A stretch of 64,000 bases of DNA, taken from assembly GCA_017962545.1 (NCBI GenBank), contig JAGCVD010000031.1:154491-218490 (forward strand), given 5' to 3'. Positions 16,362 through 25,068 of the stretch are shown in pieces. This stretch comes from Bacteroidales bacterium (GTDB lineage Bacteria > Bacteroidota > Bacteroidia > Bacteroidales > P3). Position 1 is the first letter of the stretch, and each line of letters starts with the position of its first letter. The notes beneath the pieces were generated by a model, which searched no databases, had not been told where the DNA came from, and saw only the letters and a list, made by a program, of their open reading frames with translations. The position numbers and the translations under genes are program-made.

Positions 16362-16383
16362 ACAGTAAACTGTAAACCGTAAA
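16356..16383. repeat. Heptamer array, CWGTAAA type x4, spanning a stop codon
   Basis: CTGTAAA, CAGTAAA, CTGTAAA, CCGTAAA. The first unit supplies the TAA stop of the adaptor gene; the array then fills most of the spacer to the pump gene start at 16395. Confidence 0.92.
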
Positions 16384-16394
16384 CCATTTACAAG

Positions 16395-19300
16395 ATGGCA
16401 CCTCGGAGGAATATGATAGAGGGCGCGATGCGGAGTTTCCCCTTGCTTGCGTTTTCAATTGCGATAATAATAGCCATAGGTATCTATGCGTTGCCGCACC
16501 TGAACAAGAACGAGTTCCCTGATGTGAAAATCAAGCAGGGTGTGGTAGCGGTGGTCTACCCCGGTGCGACGGCCGAAGAGATTGAGGAGCAGGTGGCCGG
16601 CAAGGTGGAGGAATATCTGTTCACCTTCACCGATGTGGACAAGACCAAGACCTATTCCTACAGTCAGAACGGCATGCTCTATGTCTTCGTGACGCTGACC
16701 CATACGGACGCTGACCCGAAAATCACCTGGTCGCGCATCCGCGAAGGGCTGTCGCTCTATCGTCTGACGGATTTGCCGCAGGGTGTGGCGGCAACGGCGG
16801 TAATCGACGACTTCGGCAACGCCTCGTCGCTCTTGCTGGCTATCGAGAGCAACGAACGCTCACCCCGCGAGCTGGAGGCCATCGCCAAGCAACTGTCGGC
16901 CCACCTGCGCAATATTCCTGAAATGGGACGCATCAGCGTGGTAGGCAACCAGAAGGAGGAGATAGCCGTGCACATGGACCCGATGAAACTGACGCAGTAT
17001 GCCATCTCGCCTTCGGCGGTGTCGGCCGAGTTGGCTGCTCACGGTTTCCGCACCATCTCGGGCAAGGTGAGCAACGACGAAGGTAGCGCGCTGGTGCATG
17101 TCGCCATCCCCTTCGGCAACATCTACGACCTGAGCGAGCTGGTGGTCTTCGCCGACCCGGCGACGGGGCAGACGCTGCGGCTGCGCGACGTGGCCACCAT
17201 CGAGTCGCGCTACGAGGAGTCGAAGCCGCACATCAAGTACAGCGACACTACGGTGAAGGACAGCCGTTGCATCATGCTCTCGATAGAGATGCGGCCTGGC
17301 AACAACGTGGTGGACTTCGGCACCAAGGTGGAGAAGATTATCAAGGACTATGAGGAGACCATCACGCCCGACATCCACATCCACCGCATCACCGACCAGC
17401 CCCAGGTGGTGGACCGCTCGGTACGCTCTTTCCTCAAAGACCTGCTGGAGGCTGTGCTGATTGTTATCTTTGTGATGCTGATGCTTTTTCCGCTACGCAC
17501 CGCATTGGTGAGCTCTACCTCGGTGCCCATCTGCATCGCTGCCACGCTGGGCATCATGTATTTCCTTGGCTTCGAGCTGAACACGGTGACGCTGGCGGCC
17601 TTGATTGCCGTGCTGGGCATGATAGTGGACGACTCGGTGGTGGTCATCGACGGCTACTCCAACCTGTTGCGGGCAGGCCATTCGCGATGGTACGCAGCAT
17701 CGGTGTCGACAAGCAAACTAGCCAATTCGATGCTCTTCGCCACGGCCTCCATCGCCATGATGTTCTTCCCCGCACTGGCCATCATGAAGAACAACATCAT
17801 GGGCGACTTCATCAGTCTCTTCCCCTGGACCATCCTTATCGCGCTGGCCTGCAGTTTCCTCTACGCCATCCTGGTCATCCCGTTCCTCTCGTCGCGTGTC
17901 ATCAAGGGGACGGCGAAGACCTCATGGTTAGACCGAGTGCAGAACCGCTTTTTCGACGGGTTGCAGAAAGGTTACGAGCGCCGGCTGGCCTTCTGCTTCC
18001 GCCACAAGAAGCTGACGTTGCTGACAGGCTTCGTGCTGGTATTGGTGGGCGTGTTCCTCTTCACCCAGATCAATATACAGATACTCCCCAAGGCCGAGCG
18101 TGACAGTTTCGCCGTGGAGATTCACATGGCGGCCAGTTCGTCGATTGAGGAGACGGGAATGGTGGCCGACTCGTTGTCGGCCCTGCTGCTGAAGGACCAG
18201 AGGGTCAAGAGCGTCACCTCGTTTGTCGGCATGTCGTCGCCCCGCTTCCACCTGACCTACGCCCCGCAGCTGGCCTCCGACCACTACGCCCAGTTTATCG
18301 TCAACACGGTGGGCGACAAGGCTACCAAGGAATTGATATCAGAGTATGCGCAGCGCTACGAGAACATCTTCCCGCAGGCGCAGATACGTTTCAGGCAGAT
18401 GGACTACCAGTCGGTTTTGGCACCAGTGGAGTTCTACGTGAAGGGTGACAACTACGGCGACATCGCCACGGTGCGTGACACACTGCTGCGGCTGATGAAG
18501 CAGAACCCCAAGTTGTTCTACGTCCATTCCGACTACGATGAGACGGAGGAAATGGTCGATGTGGTGCTGAAATCCGATGCCTCCAACCGGTTGGGTATCA
18601 CGCAGTCGACGCTCTCCATCTATCTGAGTGGTGCCCTGTCGGGCACCACCCTCTCCACGCTGTGGGAGGGCGACTACAACATCCCCATCTCCATCTATTC
18701 TGAGGGCAAGCAAAACATCGACTACGGCTCGCTGGGCGACCTGTTGGTGCCCTGTGCGCAGCCAGGCACCTGGGTGCCCCTGCGCCAGGTGGCCGACATT
18801 CAGCCTCACTTCCATCATAACAATATGCCGCACCGCAACGGGGTGCGATGTGTCACCGTGTCGGCTGACGTGATGCCTGGTGCGGGACAAATACATGAAT
18901 TCTACAAGATTAAGCGTAAATTCGACAAGATGGAGCTGCCCGACGGCGTGACGGTGGAGGCTGGCGGCACCTTCGCCCTCTCCTCCAGTCTGCTGCCGAG
19001 TCTGCTGATGGCGGTGGTGGCGGCCATATTCGTCATGTTCTTTGTGCTTATCATCCACTATGGCAAATTGAACATCTCGCTGCTCTCCATCTCGATGGCG
19101 GTGCTATGCATCTTCGGCTCTACCTTCGGATTGTGGCTCTTCGGGCTCGACTTCTCCATCTCGGCGGTGCTGGGACTCATCTCGCTGGTGGGTATCATCG
19201 TGCGCAACGCCATCATCATGTACGACTATGTAGCCGAGCTGAGGACCAAGGATATGCTGTCGGTCACCGAAGCCGCCTATCAGGCAGGTCTGCGCCGCAT

Positions 19301-19517
19301 GAGGCCCATCTTCCTCACCTCGGCGACGACGGCCATCGGCGTGGTGCCGATGATATTGGCAGGCACGATGCTGTGGATGCCTATGGGTGTGGTCATCTGC
19401 TTCGGCACACTCTTCACCCTGCCGCTGGTCATCACCATCCTGCCGGTGGCCTACTGCGTGGCCTTCGAGAACAAGAAACGGCAGAACTTCCGTCCGATTA
19501 AAATAGGAAAACAATGA
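16395..19517 (+). CDS. RND efflux pump, inner-membrane permease (AcrB/MdtB-like)
   Basis: The 1040-residue protein has the 12-helix RND layout with two large periplasmic loops: helix 1 at about 16-34, a porter loop, helices 2-6 from about 340, a second loop from 570 and helices 8-12 from about 870. Helix 4 carries the proton-relay aspartates in GMIVDDSVVVIDGY, and GLISLVGIIVRNAIIMYDY is the symmetric partner. It exports small molecules with proton influx; the substrate cannot be read. It is the middle gene of an adaptor-pump-channel operon, and its stop codon overlaps the TolC start as ATGA. Confidence 0.95.
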   Translation: MAPRRNMIEGAMRSFPLLAFSIAIIIAIGIYALPHLNKNEFPDVKIKQGVVAVVYPGATAEEIEEQVAGKVEEYLFTFTDVDKTKTYSYSQNGMLYVFVTLTHTDADPKITWSRIREGLSLYRLTDLPQGVAATAVIDDFGNASSLLLAIESNERSPRELEAIAKQLSAHLRNIPEMGRISVVGNQKEEIAVHMDPMKLTQYAISPSAVSAELAAHGFRTISGKVSNDEGSALVHVAIPFGNIYDLSELVVFADPATGQTLRLRDVATIESRYEESKPHIKYSDTTVKDSRCIMLSIEMRPGNNVVDFGTKVEKIIKDYEETITPDIHIHRITDQPQVVDRSVRSFLKDLLEAVLIVIFVMLMLFPLRTALVSSTSVPICIAATLGIMYFLGFELNTVTLAALIAVLGMIVDDSVVVIDGYSNLLRAGHSRWYAASVSTSKLANSMLFATASIAMMFFPALAIMKNNIMGDFISLFPWTILIALACSFLYAILVIPFLSSRVIKGTAKTSWLDRVQNRFFDGLQKGYERRLAFCFRHKKLTLLTGFVLVLVGVFLFTQINIQILPKAERDSFAVEIHMAASSSIEETGMVADSLSALLLKDQRVKSVTSFVGMSSPRFHLTYAPQLASDHYAQFIVNTVGDKATKELISEYAQRYENIFPQAQIRFRQMDYQSVLAPVEFYVKGDNYGDIATVRDTLLRLMKQNPKLFYVHSDYDETEEMVDVVLKSDASNRLGITQSTLSIYLSGALSGTTLSTLWEGDYNIPISIYSEGKQNIDYGSLGDLLVPCAQPGTWVPLRQVADIQPHFHHNNMPHRNGVRCVTVSADVMPGAGQIHEFYKIKRKFDKMELPDGVTVEAGGTFALSSSLLPSLLMAVVAAIFVMFFVLIIHYGKLNISLLSISMAVLCIFGSTFGLWLFGLDFSISAVLGLISLVGIIVRNAIIMYDYVAELRTKDMLSVTEAAYQAGLRRMRPIFLTSATTAIGVVPMILAGTMLWMPMGVVICFGTLFTLPLVITILPVAYCVAFENKKRQNFRPIKIGKQ

Positions 19518-20877
19518 TGAAAACGAAAGGTAACATATTATTCAGGGCACTCTGTACCGTTCTTTTTTTCAATTTTCAATTTTCAATTCAGTACAGGCCC
19601 AGGAACTGACGCTCGACAGCTGTCTGGCGTTGGCGCGGCGCAACAATGTGGAGATACGCACCACCCAGTTGGAGATAGAACAGGCCCGCGAAGTAAAGCG
19701 ACAAGTTTTTACCAAATACTTTCCGCAGGTGAACCTGGCAGGGTTGGGTTACTATTCTGTCAATCCGCTCATCCATTTCAGCATCGAGGATATACAGTCA
19801 AACGACATGCGTGAGTTGCTGCAGTCACTCTATGAGCTTGTAGCTGCCGAGAGCGACGTGAGGAATGAGGTATCGCTAATGAAGAAAGGCGCCAGCGGAT
19901 CGGTGCTGGCCATCCAGCCGCTGTATGCCGGCGGACGTATCGTCACCGGCAACAAGTTGGCCACCCTCGGCGTCGAGGCTGCCGAGCTGCAGGCCCGGAT
20001 GAAGATGCGCGACATCATCGAGAATGTTGAGTCGACCTACTACCTCGTCGCGGGGTTACAGCAGAAGGTGGCCACGGTGACGGCAGCGCTCACCCTTATC
20101 GACTCGCTCGACCGCACCGTACAGCTGGCGTTGGACAACGGCCTCGTGACGCGGGCCGACGCGTTGCAGCTACAGCTGAAGCGCAACGAGATGCTTGCTA
20201 ACCAGCAGCAGCTTGCCAGCGGCATCCGCCTCTCGAAGCGACTGCTCTGCACACAGATAGGTATAGAGTATAGCGACACTCTGACCTTTGCCGATCCGCT
20301 GATGGAGATGACAGCCTTGCCCGACTTTGTCTACTCGACGGTAGGCGACTCGCTCAGGCCGGAGACTCGTCTGTTACAATTGAGCGTCGAAGCCGAGTGG
20401 CTGCAACGGCGACTCACCCTCGGCGAGGCGTTGCCGCAACTCACCCTTATCGGTTCCGCCTACTACGGCAATATGATTAAGAACGACGCCTCGGCTAACG
20501 CAGTGGCACTCCTCTCGCTCTCGGTGCCCTTATCCGGTTGGTGGGAGACTTCGCATAAGCTAAAGCAGCACGACATCCGCATACAGGAGGCCCGCATCCG
20601 GCAGGATTACTATAACCACATGATGTCGCTTGAAGAGGAGAAGGCCTACAGCGACATGCTGGATGCCGCCGTGCTGCTCAAGTCGGACTCCGCCGCCTTG
20701 GAGATTGCCCAGGAGAACTACCGTCTCTCTGTCCTCAACTATCAAGCCGGAGTCATCACCCTCACCGAGGTGCTACAAGCCCAGGCGCTGCTGCTGCAAG
20801 CGCAGAACGCCATCACCGACCGCCAGACCACATTCGTCACTGCCCGTCGCCGATTGATGGACCTGAGAAATCAATGA
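19514..20877 (+). CDS. TolC-like outer-membrane efflux protein, frame broken in the signal peptide
   Basis: The ATGs at 19514/19517 overlap the pump stop codon and encode a good signal-peptide start (MMKTKGNILFRALCTVLFF), but this frame stops at 19607-19609. The mature protein (AQELTLDSCLALARRNNVEI onward, OEP domain to 20877) is in another frame. The two are joined by TTTCAAT x3 (19567-19587) after a run of seven T. One extra heptamer, two fewer heptamers, or one extra T would give a continuous protein ending its signal peptide in SVQA-QE. The OEP repeats, such as YYLVAGLQQKVATVTAAL and QPLYAGGRIVTGNKLATLG, are intact, so the gene looks switched off rather than decayed. A weak TTG start at 19630 would lack export. 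Confidence 0.85.
19567..19587. repeat. Heptamer array TTTCAAT x3 in the TolC signal peptide
   Basis: Three exact tandem heptamers directly after a T run, in the hydrophobic core of the signal peptide. Three units put the mature protein out of frame; one or four would put it in frame. Confidence 0.95.
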
Positions 20878-20904
20878 CCAGTGGCCAGTAATCAACGACC
20901 AGTT

Positions 20905-20946
20905 AACTTTAAACTTTAAACCTTAAACCCTAAACCTTAAACCTCA
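20905..20946. repeat. Heptamer array AACYYTA x6 reaching the DUF2147 start codon
   Basis: AACTTTA x2, AACCTTA, AACCCTA, AACCTTA, AACCTCA; the last A is the first base of the ATG at 20946. Just upstream, CCAGTGGCCAG (20878-20888) is a short stretch of the GGCCAGT type. The whole 5' spacer is repeat-derived. Confidence 0.92.
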
Positions 20947-21401
20947 TGAAACAACTCATTCTTATACTGATGACCCTGCTCTGTGTCAGTCCCATGGTGG
21001 CACAAAATGCGCTGAACGACAAAGCCGACAATATCGTCGGGACCTACTCCGGCAAACAGGGGGACGACAAGTTCAAGGTGAAGATTGTCAAACTCACCGA
21101 CGGCACCTACCGCGGGCAGGTCATCTGGATGGAGCACGACAAAGACGCCCAGGGCAACAAGATACTCGACACCAAGAACCCCGACAAGAGCCTCCGCTCC
21201 AAGCCTGCCGACAAGGTGGTGCTCTTCTCAGGTCTTAAGTATGATGCCAAGAAACACTGTTGGAACGACACCAAAATCTATGACCCCCAGCGCGGATTGA
21301 AGGCCCACATGACCGCCGAGTTTACTGCCGACGGCCGTCTGCGCATCAAAGGTACCGTCATGGGTATCGGCGAGAGTGTCTACTGGTCAAAAACCGAATA
21401 A
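20946..21401 (+). CDS. DUF2147 secreted protein
   Basis: The 151-residue protein has a signal peptide (MKQLILILMTLLCVSPMVAQ) and a single DUF2147 domain: DNIVGTYSGKQGDDKFKVKI, YRGQVIWMEHDKDAQGNKILD, then GLKYDAKKHCWNDTKIYDPQRG and the closing VMGIGESVYWSKTE. The family is periplasmic, lipocalin-like in strand pattern, of unknown function and often near envelope-stress genes. The start codon lies inside a heptamer array, so there is no normal ribosome-binding region. It is followed after 11 bases by a LolA-like gene. Confidence 0.9.
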   Translation: MKQLILILMTLLCVSPMVAQNALNDKADNIVGTYSGKQGDDKFKVKIVKLTDGTYRGQVIWMEHDKDAQGNKILDTKNPDKSLRSKPADKVVLFSGLKYDAKKHCWNDTKIYDPQRGLKAHMTAEFTADGRLRIKGTVMGIGESVYWSKTE

Positions 21402-21412
21402 CCCATCTTATT

Positions 21413-22051
21413 ATGAAGAAAATAATCCTTATCCTCTCCTTGTTCTTCGGAGCTATCGGTGCATGGGCGCAGATTCCCGCCGAGGTGACCGACGTGATGA
21501 ACCACTGCCGGGCAGCCATGAACAACGCCTCCGGACTTGAGTACGAGGCGGACATGAAGGCCGGCATAGGTCCCTTGGCCATGAAGATGCACTTCGTCAT
21601 CGCCAACAAAGGCGACCTCAACCGCACCTGTTTAAACATGAAGGTGCTCGGCGAGGAGGTGGTGGTCGAATCGGGTTTCGACGGCACCGACACCTGGGAA
21701 ATCAAACACTCCTCCAAGAGCGACACCATAATCTTCAACCACGGCAACACGCGCAACAAGAGCAAAGGCGACCTCGACCTTGACCTCGACCACAAATACA
21801 ACAAGGCCAAGATGAAACTTAATGACGGCTACTACGAAATCACCTTCAGTAACCCTAAAGACAAAGACAACGAGGTGAAGCGTGTCACAGCCAAAATCTC
21901 CGCCAAGAACTACACCATGCGTGAGATACGCACCAGCGCCCGCGGAGCCTCGGTGACAATGAACGTCACCAAAATCCACGTCGGCCTGAAGGACAGCCAC
22001 TTCAAACCCGACCTGTCGAAATACCCGAATGCCGTTATTATCCGGAAATAA
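21413..22051 (+). CDS. LolA-like secreted protein
   Basis: The 212-residue product has a signal peptide (MKKIILILSLFFGAIGAWAQ) and a mature part with the strand-rich LolA/LolB-type sequence seen in Bacteroidales outer-membrane lipoprotein-sorting relatives: MNHCRAAMNNASGLEYEADMK, then KMHFVIANKGDLNRTC, DTWEIKHSSKSDTIIF and a long basic/acidic stretch (KSKGDLDLDLDHKYNK). Binding of a lipid is inferred from fold resemblance only. It shares a likely transcript with the DUF2147 gene upstream and the LD-carboxypeptidase gene 27 bases downstream. Confidence 0.6.
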   Translation: MKKIILILSLFFGAIGAWAQIPAEVTDVMNHCRAAMNNASGLEYEADMKAGIGPLAMKMHFVIANKGDLNRTCLNMKVLGEEVVVESGFDGTDTWEIKHSSKSDTIIFNHGNTRNKSKGDLDLDLDHKYNKAKMKLNDGYYEITFSNPKDKDNEVKRVTAKISAKNYTMREIRTSARGASVTMNVTKIHVGLKDSHFKPDLSKYPNAVIIRK

Positions 22052-22078
22052 GCACATTCTTATAGAAACACATACAAG

Positions 22079-23173
22079 ATGAGAAAAATAACACTCTTAC
22101 TGACAATCGCAGCACTGGCCTTCGTGTCGTGCGGAAAGGAAGAAGTCGACCCCACACCCGACGGAACAGTGACGCTGAACTGCGTGAAACCCGCCTACCT
22201 GAGCGCCGGCGACACCGTGGCGCTTATCTCCCCCTCCTACTACACCCCGATGGAGAACGTCGAGGCGACCGCCAACCTGCTACGGTCGTGGGGCTTAGTT
22301 CCTGTCATCGGCCCCAACGTGGGCAAGGTGGTGGACGGCAGATATGCTGGAACCGTCGCCGAGCGTGTCAGCGACATTCTCTGGGCTTTCGGTGACCCGA
22401 GCATCAAGGCCATCATCTGCAACCGCGGTGGTTACGGCACCATACAGCTCATCGACCAGATTCCCCTCTCCGTGTTGTCTGCCTCACCCAAATGGTTTGT
22501 CGGCTTCAGCGACATCAGCACCCTGCACGGCCTGCTGAACCGCGCCGGAGTGATGAGCGTTCACGGCACCATGAGTTCCTTCCTGGCACAAGGCGGAACC
22601 GACGCGACCAGCACCATGATGCGCGACCTGCTGCTGGGTCAAGTCCCCTGCTATCATCTGCCCGCCCATGCCCAGAACATCACGGGAACAGCCAGCGGCA
22701 TACTGGTGGGAGGCAACCTATGCACCTTCACCCCCAACCTCGGCTCGCAGGCCGACGCCACGATGGGACAGGACCTCATCCTTTTCGTGGAGGAGGTCGA
22801 AGAGTCGATGCACAACATCGACCGTCAGATGCGTATCCTGCAGATGAACGGCGTGCTCGACCGCTGCAAGGGAATCGTCCTGGGCGAGTTCACCGGATGT
22901 GGGACAGAGTTCACCTATGAGAATGTCGAGGCCATGATTCGCCAGATTGTGGAGCCTTACGGCATACCGATGCTCTGCGGGTTCCCCGCCGGCCACGGAG
23001 ACATGAACCTGCCGCTCATCATGGGAGCACCCGTAACCATCGACGTGCGTGCCGACGGAGCCACCCTGCGGTTCAATATCGACGGAGAACAGCGCGACGT
23101 CAACACCGCCAACGTCACAGCCAAAACAACACCTCTCGCCGATCGGATGAAGCTGGCCGGCAAAAAGTTATAG
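22079..23173 (+). CDS. LD-carboxypeptidase (S66 family), lipoprotein form
   Basis: The 364-residue protein starts with a lipoprotein signal (MRKITLLLTIAALAFVSC-GKE). The S66 fold follows: AGDTVALISPSYYTP, RGGYGTIQLID and the nucleophile loop GFSDIS (Ser at about residue 145). The acid is in LFVEEVEESMHNIDRQ, and the catalytic histidine in GFPAGHGDMNLPLIMG. It should trim the terminal D-alanine of tetrapeptides in murein recycling, or cleave a related LD bond. The lipid anchor is unusual against the cytoplasmic LdcA of E. coli and implies periplasmic action. Confidence 0.9.
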   Translation: MRKITLLLTIAALAFVSCGKEEVDPTPDGTVTLNCVKPAYLSAGDTVALISPSYYTPMENVEATANLLRSWGLVPVIGPNVGKVVDGRYAGTVAERVSDILWAFGDPSIKAIICNRGGYGTIQLIDQIPLSVLSASPKWFVGFSDISTLHGLLNRAGVMSVHGTMSSFLAQGGTDATSTMMRDLLLGQVPCYHLPAHAQNITGTASGILVGGNLCTFTPNLGSQADATMGQDLILFVEEVEESMHNIDRQMRILQMNGVLDRCKGIVLGEFTGCGTEFTYENVEAMIRQIVEPYGIPMLCGFPAGHGDMNLPLIMGAPVTIDVRADGATLRFNIDGEQRDVNTANVTAKTTPLADRMKLAGKKL

Positions 23174-23196
23174 AGCCACCCTTTATTGTTTAACTT

Positions 23197-24504
23197 ATGA
23201 AGCGTACACTCATTCTGCTGGCTTGTTTGCTGGCTTTCGGCGCGGCAAGCGCACAGGACAATATGATTGCCGTCAAGGGCACTGTGACCGATGCCAAGAG
23301 CAAGGAAGGCTTACCGGGCGTCACTGTCTATGTGCAGAACGGCTACCACTACACCCAAACCAACGGCGACGGCACTTTCGTCATCAAGGTGCCCGAGAAG
23401 ATGCTCGGCGGCAACCTCATCTTCTCCCTGTTCGGCTATGAACGTGACACTCTGGCGGTGAAAAAAGTTCAGAAAAACCCCAAGGTGAAGCTCAAGGAAG
23501 GCGGCGTCAGTAAGTTGAGCGAGGTCGTCGTCAGCGAGTACACGCCCCAGACGCTCATCAAAGAGGCCGTCAACCACATCCCGCAGAACTATTGGACCGA
23601 CACGACGATAGGCACCTACTTCTACCGCGACGTGCGCCAGCTCGAAGACAGCCTCTACCTCTTCGACGAGATGGTGTTCGACGCCCTCCGTGTGGGCTAC
23701 GACAAGCACAACACAAGCACCAAGCCCCACGAGCGCGGTGGCCGCCTCAACTACAAGGCCATCCTCTTCTCGCGCCTCCTGGTGAACGACACAGCATATA
23801 TCAAAAAGATAACCAGTGGCACGGGCAGCTTCCGTCTGACCTATTCGGACAACGACGTGCTTGTCGACCCGGTCGAGATACCCAACACCACCAACTACCT
23901 CTCCACATCGAAAAGCAGCCTCAAGTCGTGGAAATACAAAATGGAGACGTTCACCGACCCAGACAATGTTGAATATTATCTTGTCACAATGACAAAAAAA
24001 GTCTCCTCCTTTGGCCCCACCGAGTACAAGGTCCTCCTCACCGTTCGGAGAAACGACCTGGCCATCACCAAGCTGGAGTACAACTATGACTCAAAGGAGA
24101 ACGACTACCCCTGGCCGTTGAATAAACTGAGTCAAAAGGTGGGCCGGGACTCCATCTATTACGGCGAAAAACAGGTTTACAACTACGGTGAAATCGACGG
24201 CAAGCTGACGCTCACCTCCTATACGACGCACAATACGGCCACTTTCTTTTATTCCAACGACACCATGTATGGCCAGCGCGAGCAACATTTTGTCTATGAC
24301 GCCCAGTGTGTCCTCACCTCGCAACGCCGTGGCGACGCCTCCTTCCTCGACAGCAACAACATCCAGTCGCCCGTCCGCATCGCCGTCTCCGACCGCCAGG
24401 CCGGCGAGCTGCGCTACGACGAAGACTTTTGGAACCAATACAACTTCGTGCCCGTCGAGGCCGCCCTGCTGGAGAAACTCGAAAAGAAACTAGGCCGGAA
24501 ATGA
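23197..24504 (+). CDS. Carboxypeptidase-regulatory-like (CarboxypepD_reg) secreted protein
   Basis: The 435-residue protein has a signal peptide (MKRTLILLACLLAFGAASAQ) and a beta-sandwich CarboxypepD_reg-like domain at about 25-95 (VKGTVTDAKSKEGLPGVTVYVQNGYHYTQTNGDGTF, with the usual step through SLFGYERDTLAVKK). The remaining 340 residues are beta-rich, for example NYWTDTTIGTYFYRDVRQLEDS and KLEYNYDSKENDYPW. This type is common in Bacteroidota outer-membrane or secreted proteins. A role in envelope biogenesis is only a guess. A terminator follows at 24521. Confidence 0.8.
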   Translation: MKRTLILLACLLAFGAASAQDNMIAVKGTVTDAKSKEGLPGVTVYVQNGYHYTQTNGDGTFVIKVPEKMLGGNLIFSLFGYERDTLAVKKVQKNPKVKLKEGGVSKLSEVVVSEYTPQTLIKEAVNHIPQNYWTDTTIGTYFYRDVRQLEDSLYLFDEMVFDALRVGYDKHNTSTKPHERGGRLNYKAILFSRLLVNDTAYIKKITSGTGSFRLTYSDNDVLVDPVEIPNTTNYLSTSKSSLKSWKYKMETFTDPDNVEYYLVTMTKKVSSFGPTEYKVLLTVRRNDLAITKLEYNYDSKENDYPWPLNKLSQKVGRDSIYYGEKQVYNYGEIDGKLTLTSYTTHNTATFFYSNDTMYGQREQHFVYDAQCVLTSQRRGDASFLDSNNIQSPVRIAVSDRQAGELRYDEDFWNQYNFVPVEAALLEKLEKKLGRK

Positions 24505-24520
24505 CAACATCTCACCCACA

Positions 24521-24552
24521 AAAAAAGGCTCTCAATTGAGAGCCTTTTTTTT
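24521..24552 (+). terminator. Rho-independent terminator
   Basis: AAAAAAGGCTCTC AATT GAGAGCCTTTTTTTT, 16 bases after the stop codon at 24502-24504. It ends the DUF2147-to-CarboxypepD unit. Confidence 0.95.
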
Positions 24553-24554
24553 GT

Positions 24555-24636
24555 AGTCGCTGAGTCGCTGAGTCACTAAGTCCGTAAGTCCATAAGTCTC
24601 GTTGACTCAAAGACTCACAGACTCTTCCACTCAAAA
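24555..24636. repeat. Inverted octamer array (AGTC every 8 bases, then GACT every 8 bases)
   Basis: AGTC starts at 24555, 24563, 24571, 24579, 24587 and 24595. After a short centre, GACT starts at 24604, 24612 and 24620, and ACTC continues at 24629. The two halves are reverse complements in design, head to head, with degenerate bases between the anchors. It lies between a terminator and the ECF-type promoter at 24648. Confidence 0.88.
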
Positions 24637-24647
24637 ACGTCAAAATT

Positions 24648-24675
24648 TGTAAGATTTTACACCTTTTTGCGTCAT
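24648..24675 (+). promoter_or_regulatory. ECF-type promoter, TGTAAGATTTT-N8-TTGCGTCAT
   Basis: Both blocks and the 8-base spacing are identical to a site upstream of the ECF sigma gene at 46271-46298 (minus). The GCGTC core resembles the -10 of ECF promoters. The start codon of the small membrane protein is 33 bases further on. No ordinary TAnnTTTG box is seen here. Confidence 0.78.
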
Positions 24676-24708
24676 CTATATAGAGAACAGTCAAAAAAGC
24701 TCATCAAC

Positions 24709-24903
24709 ATGAAGAAACAACTGATAAAATATTTTGGCGAAAGCACCTTCGAGATGGCAGCAGCGCTTGCGATAACCAACCTCATAACCCACGATATCAT
24801 GACGCCACGCAATCTCTTACTCTTCGTCGCCATCGTCTTGGGATTCTCCACCATAGTGACATTTATACAATACCTTTTCCTGAAAAAGAAACATCAACAA
24901 TAA
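24709..24903 (+). CDS. Small two-helix membrane protein, predicted ECF-sigma target
   Basis: From the ATG at 24709 the 64-residue product has two hydrophobic stretches (about 12-27 and 34-57) flanked by basic ends (MKKQLIKYFGES and FLKKKHQQ), so both termini probably face the cytoplasm. No known family is recognised. Its promoter shares 20 identical positions with that of the sigma gene at 45762-46244, which suggests it belongs to that regulon and acts in the envelope response. The upstream in-frame extension to 24667 is rejected because it runs through the promoter. Confidence 0.7.
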   Translation: MKKQLIKYFGESTFEMAAALAITNLITHDIMTPRNLLLFVAIVLGFSTIVTFIQYLFLKKKHQQ

Positions 24904-25068
24904 CCCCCAACCCCTATGGTGACAGGGTGAGCGCTGTGAAAAAAGATAATCCGCATACTATTATTGGCAAAACCGCGTTAATAGAGGCAAAACAATTTAA
25001 TCAGACGCTTATCGAAGAAAACATTACTTGCTGAATAACCTTATTAATTAACTTAAAAGAATACTGTT

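Noticed and set aside
24936-25034. GTG-initiated 32-codon frame (KKDNPHTIIGKTALIEAKQF...) before the PorT-like gene
   Set aside because: It reads like a protein fragment, but there is no start-site support and no known family, and it could be a gene remnant; not strong enough to list as a gene.
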